Origin: Streptomyces varsoviensis
Lineage (GTDB): Bacteria > Actinomycetota > Actinomycetes > Streptomycetales > Streptomycetaceae
Direction: 5' to 3'
DNA length: 64,000 nucleotides
NCBI RefSeq assembly: GCF_000718635.1
Contig: NZ_JOBF01000001.1
Span: 124,001 to 188,000 of the forward strand
Shown: one piece after another, positions 58,231 through 64,000 of the stretch
How positions within the stretch are numbered: the stretch's first letter is position 1
Layout of the letters: the number at the start of each line of letters is the position of its first letter
Notes under the pieces: model-generated
Database searches by the model: none
What the model was told of the DNA's origin: nothing
What the model saw: only the letters and a program-made list of their open reading frames with translations
Position numbers and translations under genes: made by a program

Positions 58231-58259
58231 TTGACGAGTCATGCAGAGTTCTGCATACT
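58231..58259 (+). promoter_or_regulatory. argH promoter with ARG box
   Basis: Promoter TTGACG (58231-58236), 17 bases, CATACT (58254-58259). The box CATGCAGAGTTCTGCATA (58240-58257) contains a perfect ATGCAGA/TCTGCAT inverted repeat and overlaps the -10. It matches the argC box pattern YATGC-N8-GCATA. Confidence 0.8.
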
Positions 58260-58310
58260 TATGCCACTCGATGTAGATGTAGATTTCCCCACCCCGCCCC
58301 TTCCCGATCG

Positions 58311-58432
58311 TCCTCAAACGCCGGACGGGCTGAGAAGACCGCGCTCCCGGAGTCCTCGAAGGCCGGACGGGCTCGCGGAACGCGCTTCTGGAGTCCTCAA
58401 TCGCCGGACGGGCTTGAAGAACGGCCTTCGAG
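58311..58432. repeat. Three tandem 41-42-base repeats in the argH leader
   Basis: Copies of TCCTCAAACGCCGGACGGGC-type sequence start at 58311, 58353 and 58394. I recall similar CGCCGGACGGGCT elements dispersed in streptomycete intergenic regions. They lie between the argH promoter and start, giving a leader of about 210 bases. Confidence 0.75.
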
Positions 58433-58467
58433 GTCGAGGCGGTCGGGGTTCGACTCGCCTTTCATGA

Positions 58468-59910
<1,443 letters not shown>

Positions 59911-60048
59911 GCGGGTCCTCGGAGCGGGGGCGGGGCGAGGGCCGGCCGGGGCCGGGGCGGAGGCCGGTCGCTCGGCCCCGGCCCGCCGTCGCCTTGGGTA
60001 CGGTGAAACGATCCGACCAGCACATTCACCGGCCCTGGGGAGAACATC

Positions 60049-61023
60049 ATGGCGTTCGCGCGCCTCGCGGAAGCCGCCGCTCCGGCGGCCCGTATCGGAC
60101 TGGGACTGGCCGCCATCGGCCGCCCCGGCTACATCAACCACGGCCGCGACCGGGACCTCCCGGCCGAGCGGACCGTCGACGCCCTGCGCGAGCGCACCCA
60201 CCAGTTGCTGGACGCCGCGTACGGGCACGGCGTGCGGTATCTGGACGCGGCGCGGTCCTACGGGCGCTCGGAGGAGTTCCTGGCCGACTGGCTGCGAGCC
60301 CGTCCCGATGCCGAAGATGCCGTGATCGGCAGCAAGTGGGGCTACACCTACGTCGCCGACTGGCGCACCGACGCCGAGGTGCACGAGGTCAAGGACCACC
60401 GCGTCGCCGCGTACGACCGCCAGCTCGCCGAGACGCAGGCCCTGCTCGGACCGCGCCTGGACCTCTACCAGATCCACTCCGTCACCCCCGAGAGCCCGGC
60501 CCTGACCGACCGCGCGCTGCACGGACGGCTGGCCGCCCTCGCCGCCGAGGGCGTCACGATCGGCCTCTCCACCAGCGGCCCCGCCCAGGCCGACGCCATC
60601 CGCGTGGCCCTCGACATCACCTGGGAGGGCGAACCCCTCTTCCGTACCGTCCAGTCCACGTACAACGTTCTGGAGACCGGCGCGGGGACGGCGCTGGCCG
60701 AGGCGCACGCGGCGGGCCGGTCGGTGATCATCAAGGAGGCGGTGGCCAACGGGCGGCTCGCGACCGCCGAGCACGCGCCGCCGGAGCTGCTGCGGATCGC
60801 CGAGGAGACGGGCGCCGCGCCGGATGCCGTGGCGGTCGCCGCCGTCCTCCACCAGCCGTGGGCCGGCACGGTGCTCTCCGGCGCGGCCACCGTCGAACAG
60901 CTCGCCTCGCACGTCGGCGCGGTGCGGCTCCGCCTCACCGAGGGCCAGCTCACCCGTCTGGCCGGTCTCGCCGAGCCCGCCGCGGCCTACTGGCGGCACC
61001 GCTCGGAGCTGCCCTGGACCTGA
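60049..61023 (+). CDS. Aldo/keto reductase
   Basis: A 324-residue TIM-barrel NADPH oxidoreductase: GLGLAAIGRPGYINHGRDRD, YLDAARSYGRSEEFLADWL (catalytic Asp/Tyr), VIGSKWGYTYV (Lys) and DLYQIHSVTPESP (His). The NADPH region near the C-terminus is shorter than in classical AKRs. ATG 60049 follows a GGGGAGAA site. A TACGGT -10 is visible near 60000. The substrate is unknown. The 138-base gap after argH is GC-rich with no gene. Confidence 0.92.
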   Translation: MAFARLAEAAAPAARIGLGLAAIGRPGYINHGRDRDLPAERTVDALRERTHQLLDAAYGHGVRYLDAARSYGRSEEFLADWLRARPDAEDAVIGSKWGYTYVADWRTDAEVHEVKDHRVAAYDRQLAETQALLGPRLDLYQIHSVTPESPALTDRALHGRLAALAAEGVTIGLSTSGPAQADAIRVALDITWEGEPLFRTVQSTYNVLETGAGTALAEAHAAGRSVIIKEAVANGRLATAEHAPPELLRIAEETGAAPDAVAVAAVLHQPWAGTVLSGAATVEQLASHVGAVRLRLTEGQLTRLAGLAEPAAAYWRHRSELPWT

Positions 61024-61099
61024 CCGGTCCTGATCAGGGCCTGGCCCGCCCCTGATCAGGCAGAGCCGGCCTTGAGCGACCTCACCCGGACGAAACGCG

Positions 61100-61129
61100 T
61101 GAGACGTCACTGTCTCATTCGGGTAGGGT
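61100..61129 (+). promoter_or_regulatory. Leaderless TetR promoter with palindromic operator
   Basis: TGAGAC-N6-GTCTCA (61100-61117) is an inverted repeat over the -35 region, and TAGGGT (61124-61129) ends 7 bases before ATG 61137. There is no Shine-Dalgarno. Confidence 0.6.
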
Positions 61130-61136
61130 GCGTCTC

Positions 61137-61685
61137 ATGGCCGTTGATCGTGAACACGTACTCAAAGAAGCCGCCGGCCTGCTCACCCGCAAGGCCACGG
61201 CCTCCATGGACGAGATCGCCAAGGCCGCCGGCATCAGCCGCGCCACGCTCCACCGGCACTTCGCCGGACGCGACGCGCTCATACGGGCCCTGGAGGACCT
61301 CGGCCTCGCCCAGTTCGAGCAGGCCCTCGACGCCGCCCGGCTCGACGAGGGCGACGCCGTCGGGGCGCTGCGCCGGCTGCTCGCCGAAGCGGAGCCGGTC
61401 TTCGCCTTCATGGCCTTCCTCTGCACCGAGAACCAGCTCTTCGAAGGCGACCTCCACGAAGGCTGGGACCGGCTGGACGCCCGTATCAACGCCGTCTTCC
61501 GCCGCGGCCAGGAAGAAGGCTGCTTCCGGATCGACCTCAGCTCCGTCTGGCTCACCGAGGCGCTGTACGGACTGATCGGCGCCGGCGCCTGGGCCGTCCA
61601 CGACGGGCGTGTCGCCCGCAAGGATCTCAACCACTCGATCGCCGAGCTGCTGCTCGGCGGCGCCCGACGGAGCATGGAGAAATGA
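61137..61685 (+). CDS. TetR-family transcriptional regulator of the DHA2 exporter
   Basis: A 182-residue TetR regulator: HTH at about 5-50 (EHVLKEAAGLLTRKATASMD, GISRATLHRHFAGRDALIRA) and a helical ligand domain. ATG 61137 is chosen over GTG 61128 because the -10 box overlaps the latter. The stop overlaps the transporter start (ATGA), so they form an operon and the regulator probably represses it until an exported compound is present. Confidence 0.93.
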   Translation: MAVDREHVLKEAAGLLTRKATASMDEIAKAAGISRATLHRHFAGRDALIRALEDLGLAQFEQALDAARLDEGDAVGALRRLLAEAEPVFAFMAFLCTENQLFEGDLHEGWDRLDARINAVFRRGQEEGCFRIDLSSVWLTEALYGLIGAGAWAVHDGRVARKDLNHSIAELLLGGARRSMEK

Positions 61686-63238
61686 GCGAGTCCGCAGAGA
61701 AGACCCGGGCCGTGCCGGCGGCGGGGACCGGCGTCCCCGCGCCCGGCCGCTGGCTGGCGCTCGCCGTCCTCGTGCTCGCCGTGCTGCTCGTCGCCGTCGA
61801 CGCGACCGTGCTCGGCCTCGCGACGCCGTTCCTCAGCGAGGACCTGCGCCCCTCCGGCACGCAGTTGCTGTGGATCGGCGACGTGTACTCCTTCGTCATC
61901 GCCGGGCTCCTGGTCTCCATGGGCAGCCTCGGCGACCGCATCGGACGGAAGAAACTGCTGCTCACGGGCGCCGTCGCGTTCGGCGCGGTCTCCGCGCTCA
62001 ACGCCTACGCGACGAGCCCCGAGCTGATGATCGTCGCCCGCGCCCTGCTGGGCATAGCGGGTGCGACGCTGATGCCGTCCACCCTCGCCCTGATCCGTAA
62101 CATCTTCCACGACCCCAAGGAACGCAGCCTCGCCGTCGGCATCTGGGGCGCCATGGCCTCGGCCGGCGCGGCCGTCGGGCCGGTCGTCGGCGGCTTCCTG
62201 CTCGGCCACTTCTGGTGGGGCTCGGTCTTCCTGATCAACCTGCCCGTGATGGTCGTCCTCGTGGTCGTCGGCATCAAGCTGCTGCCCGAGTCGCGCGACC
62301 CGTCGCCCGGCCCCTGGGACCTCGGCAGCGTCGCCCTGTCGCTAATCGGCATCGTCGGCGTCGTCTACACCATCAAGGAGGCCGCCGCGCACGGCATGCG
62401 CTGGGACATCGCGGCGGCGGGCGTGATCGGCGTACTGGCCCTGCTCTGGTTCGTACGGCGCCAGCTCCGGCTGCCCGCGCCGCTGCTGGACATGCGCCTC
62501 TTCCACCACCGCGGCTTCTCCGGAGCGGTCCTCGCCGACCTGCTGACCATCCTCGGCCTGTCCGGGCTCGTCTTCTTCCTCTCCCAGTTCCTGCAACTGG
62601 TCCAGGGGCGCGGCCCCTTGGAGGCGGGCCTCGCCGAACTGCCCGCCGCCGTGGGGGCCGTCACCGCCGGGCTGCTCGCCGGCAAGGTCGCCCGCCGCTA
62701 CTCCGTACGCGGCGTCGTCGCCGGCGGCCTGGGCGCGATCGCGGTCTCCCTGGCCGTACTGATCTGGCTGCACGGCGACATGCCGTACCCGATCCTCGGG
62801 GCGGTGCTGCTCGTCGTCGGCACCGGGGCCGGGTTCTCCTTCACCGTCACCGCCGACGTGATCCTCTCCAGCGTGCCCAAGGAGCAGGCCGGCGCGGCCT
62901 CGGCGGTCTCCGAGACCGCGTACGAGCTCGGCGCGGCCCTCGGCATCGCCCTGCTCGGCTCGATCGTCACCGGCGTCTACCGCGGCTTCGGCGTCCCGGA
63001 CGGGGTGCCGGGGTCTGCCGTCGCCGACGCCCACGAGTCTTTGGGGGGCGCGGTCGAGTCCGCCGCCACTCTCCCGCCGGAGAAGGGTGCGGCCCTTCTC
63101 GCCTCGGCGCAGGACGCCTTCACGGAAGGGCTGCGGTTCGCGGCGGCGGCCGGGGCCGCGGTCCTTTTCGCCACCGCGGTGGCGGCGTGGTTCCTGCTGC
63201 GAGGGCAGCGCCTGGAGGATGCCCCCGCCGACCATTGA
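61682..63238 (+). CDS. DHA2-family (14-helix) MFS drug exporter
   Basis: A 518-residue transporter with fourteen predicted helices. Motif A is GSLGDRIGRKKLLLTG, motif D1 is near AVDATVLGLATPFLSEDL, and motif C is GAMASAGAAVGPVVGGFLLG (proton antiport). It resembles QacA/SmvA-type exporters of cationic drugs and dyes. A long loop near residues 435-480 (PDGVPGSAVADAHESLGGAV) separates the last helices. Coupled to the TetR gene. The region after the stop is repetitive. Confidence 0.93.
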   Translation: MSESAEKTRAVPAAGTGVPAPGRWLALAVLVLAVLLVAVDATVLGLATPFLSEDLRPSGTQLLWIGDVYSFVIAGLLVSMGSLGDRIGRKKLLLTGAVAFGAVSALNAYATSPELMIVARALLGIAGATLMPSTLALIRNIFHDPKERSLAVGIWGAMASAGAAVGPVVGGFLLGHFWWGSVFLINLPVMVVLVVVGIKLLPESRDPSPGPWDLGSVALSLIGIVGVVYTIKEAAAHGMRWDIAAAGVIGVLALLWFVRRQLRLPAPLLDMRLFHHRGFSGAVLADLLTILGLSGLVFFLSQFLQLVQGRGPLEAGLAELPAAVGAVTAGLLAGKVARRYSVRGVVAGGLGAIAVSLAVLIWLHGDMPYPILGAVLLVVGTGAGFSFTVTADVILSSVPKEQAGAASAVSETAYELGAALGIALLGSIVTGVYRGFGVPDGVPGSAVADAHESLGGAVESAATLPPEKGAALLASAQDAFTEGLRFAAAAGAAVLFATAVAAWFLLRGQRLEDAPADH

Positions 63239-63265
63239 CGCTGCCCTGGCCTGGCCATTTTGCCG

Positions 63266-63660
63266 TCTGCGGGTCCGTCGTGGCTGGTCGCGCAGTTCCC
63301 CGCGCCCCTTTGGGGCTCGGGGGGTTGAGGCGCGGTGTCGGCTGCGGGTGCGTCGTGGCTTGGCGCAGTTCCCCGCGCCCCTTTGGGGGCTGGGTGGGTG
63401 AGGCCGGGGGTTGGGTGCGGGTCCGTTGTGGTTGATCGCGCAGTTCCCCGCGCCCCTTTGGGCTTCGGGGGGCTGAGGCCGGGGAATAGGTGCGGGTCCG
63501 TTGTGGTTGATCGCGCAGTTCCCCGCGCCCCTTTGGGCTTCGGGGGGCTGAGGCCGGGGAATAGGTGCGGGTGCGTCGTGGCTGGTCGCGCAGTTCCCCG
63601 CGCCCCTTTGGGGGCTGGGTGGGTGAGGCCGGGGGCTGGTCGCGCGGTTCCCCGCGCTCC
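63266..63660. repeat. 75-bp tandem repeat array (GCGCAGTTCCCCGCGCCCCT)
   Basis: The core CAGTTCCCCGCGCCCCTTTG starts at 63293, 63366, 63441, 63516 and 63591, with a degenerate copy near 63645. Spacings are 73, 75, 75, 75 and 54; the copies at 63441 and 63516 are identical over the whole unit. The core is a dispersed streptomycete intergenic element as I recall; tandem amplification is the oddity. The gap 63239-63661 holds no gene. Confidence 0.9.
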
Positions 63661-63661
63661 T

Positions 63662-64000
63662 TCGGCGGACCGGTCGGAGGTTGTTGAGGTAGGACGCCAC
63701 CGCCTGGGCGTAGTCCTCGGGGGCGTCGTCGTGGAGCCAGTGGCCGCAGGCGGGGAACTCCAGCAGTTTCACGCCTGGCCGCCGGGCCGTCATCTCGTGG
63801 GCGTGGGCGGCGGAGAGCATGAAGCTGTGCTCGCCGTGGAGGAGGAGGGCGGGGCAGGAGGAGGCGAGCCAGCGGGGCCAGTGGTCGCCGGTTGTGGCTC
63901 GCTGGGACTCCATCATGTCGGCGGAGTCGAAGAGCAGCCGCCAGCCGTCGCCGTCCGGTTCCGCGCTGTCGAGGAAGTACGCGGGGTCGGGGATGCCGCG
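63662..64000 (-). CDS. Alpha/beta hydrolase, partial (5' end beyond window)
   Basis: The C-terminal 113 residues of an alpha/beta-hydrolase: SCPALLLHGEHSFMLSAAHA carries the strand and the acid-residue region, and LLEFPACGHWLHDDAPEDYA has the catalytic His. The conserved domain ends around QAVASYLNNL. The frame has no stop there: it continues through the 75-bp repeats and on antisense to the DHA2 gene as far as 62342. I end the feature at the repeat border; the real stop is unknown. The N-terminus is outside the window. Confidence 0.75.

Noticed and set aside
62342..63661. Alpha/beta hydrolase coding to 62342
   Set aside because: The frame is open but consists of repeat-encoded sequence and antisense of the DHA2 exporter; treated as an anomaly and not annotated as coding.

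Overview
The window is actinobacterial and almost certainly from a Streptomyces chromosome. Coding is very GC-rich with a strong third-position GC bias, GTG starts are common, genes are joined by ATGA overlaps, and several regulators appear leaderless. The infC-rpmI-rplT, pheST and argCJBDR/argH blocks occur in the order I recall from the S. coelicolor core chromosome (roughly SCO1613 down to SCO1570); that comparison is from memory. Core blocks alternate with accessory inserts.

Layout. 1-4940: a glutamine-synthetase-like gene (5' end missing), an aldehyde dehydrogenase, an SDR and a secreted HAD phosphatase, which look like amine/amino-alcohol catabolism. 4978-11105: a PLP-dependent amino acid deaminase/aldolase, a proline-rich membrane protein coupled to an orphan mycosin-type protease, an SseB-like protein, an aquaporin and a DUF1844 protein. 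11487-18991: infC-rpmI-rplT, an rRNA methyltransferase, a soluble histidine kinase and pheST. 19464-26899: a SpoIIE-type phosphatase, an NsdA-like regulator, a Nudix hydrolase, a small tail-anchored protein, 3-hydroxybutyryl-CoA dehydrogenase, a Tat-exported GHL10 hydrolase, a DUF1918 protein and an EamA exporter head-to-head with a MocR regulator (26898-28346).

28347-41519 is the accessory part. It holds two tiny coupled genes of unknown function, an ECF41-type sigma factor with its partner carboxymuconolactone-decarboxylase-like gene, a lone KAS-II with an XRE-cupin regulator, a GntR regulator, an IS607-type element (serine recombinase plus TnpB nuclease), a TetR/SDR pair with palindromic operators, and a two-gene module of a P-loop NTPase and a membrane-anchored periplasmic-binding-like protein.

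41721-47832: a LysR-controlled cluster (enoyl-CoA hydratase, CoA ligase, MHS-family transporter) for uptake and CoA activation of a carboxylic acid, plus a DUF998-like membrane protein. 48096-50989: an amidase and a FolC-like ligase. 51113-56140: argC-argJ-argB-argD-argR with an ARG box over the promoter. 56264-56337: tRNA-Pro(GGG). 56441-58196: an L,D-transpeptidase, a flavin/pyridoxamine oxidase-like protein and a DUF488 protein. 58480-59910: argH behind its own ARG box and a repeat-rich leader. 60049-63238: an aldo/keto reductase, a TetR regulator and a DHA2 exporter. The window ends in a 75-bp repeat array abutting a partial alpha/beta hydrolase.

The least ordinary signals are: a 21-bp repeat array that contains the stop codon of the ECF41 sigma gene; two divergent, mirror-image ECF41-type promoters beside it; the TnpB element with candidate guide-RNA hairpins; the NTPase/periplasmic-sensor pair; an apparent AUC start for infC; and an alpha/beta hydrolase whose frame runs without a stop into the 75-bp repeats.
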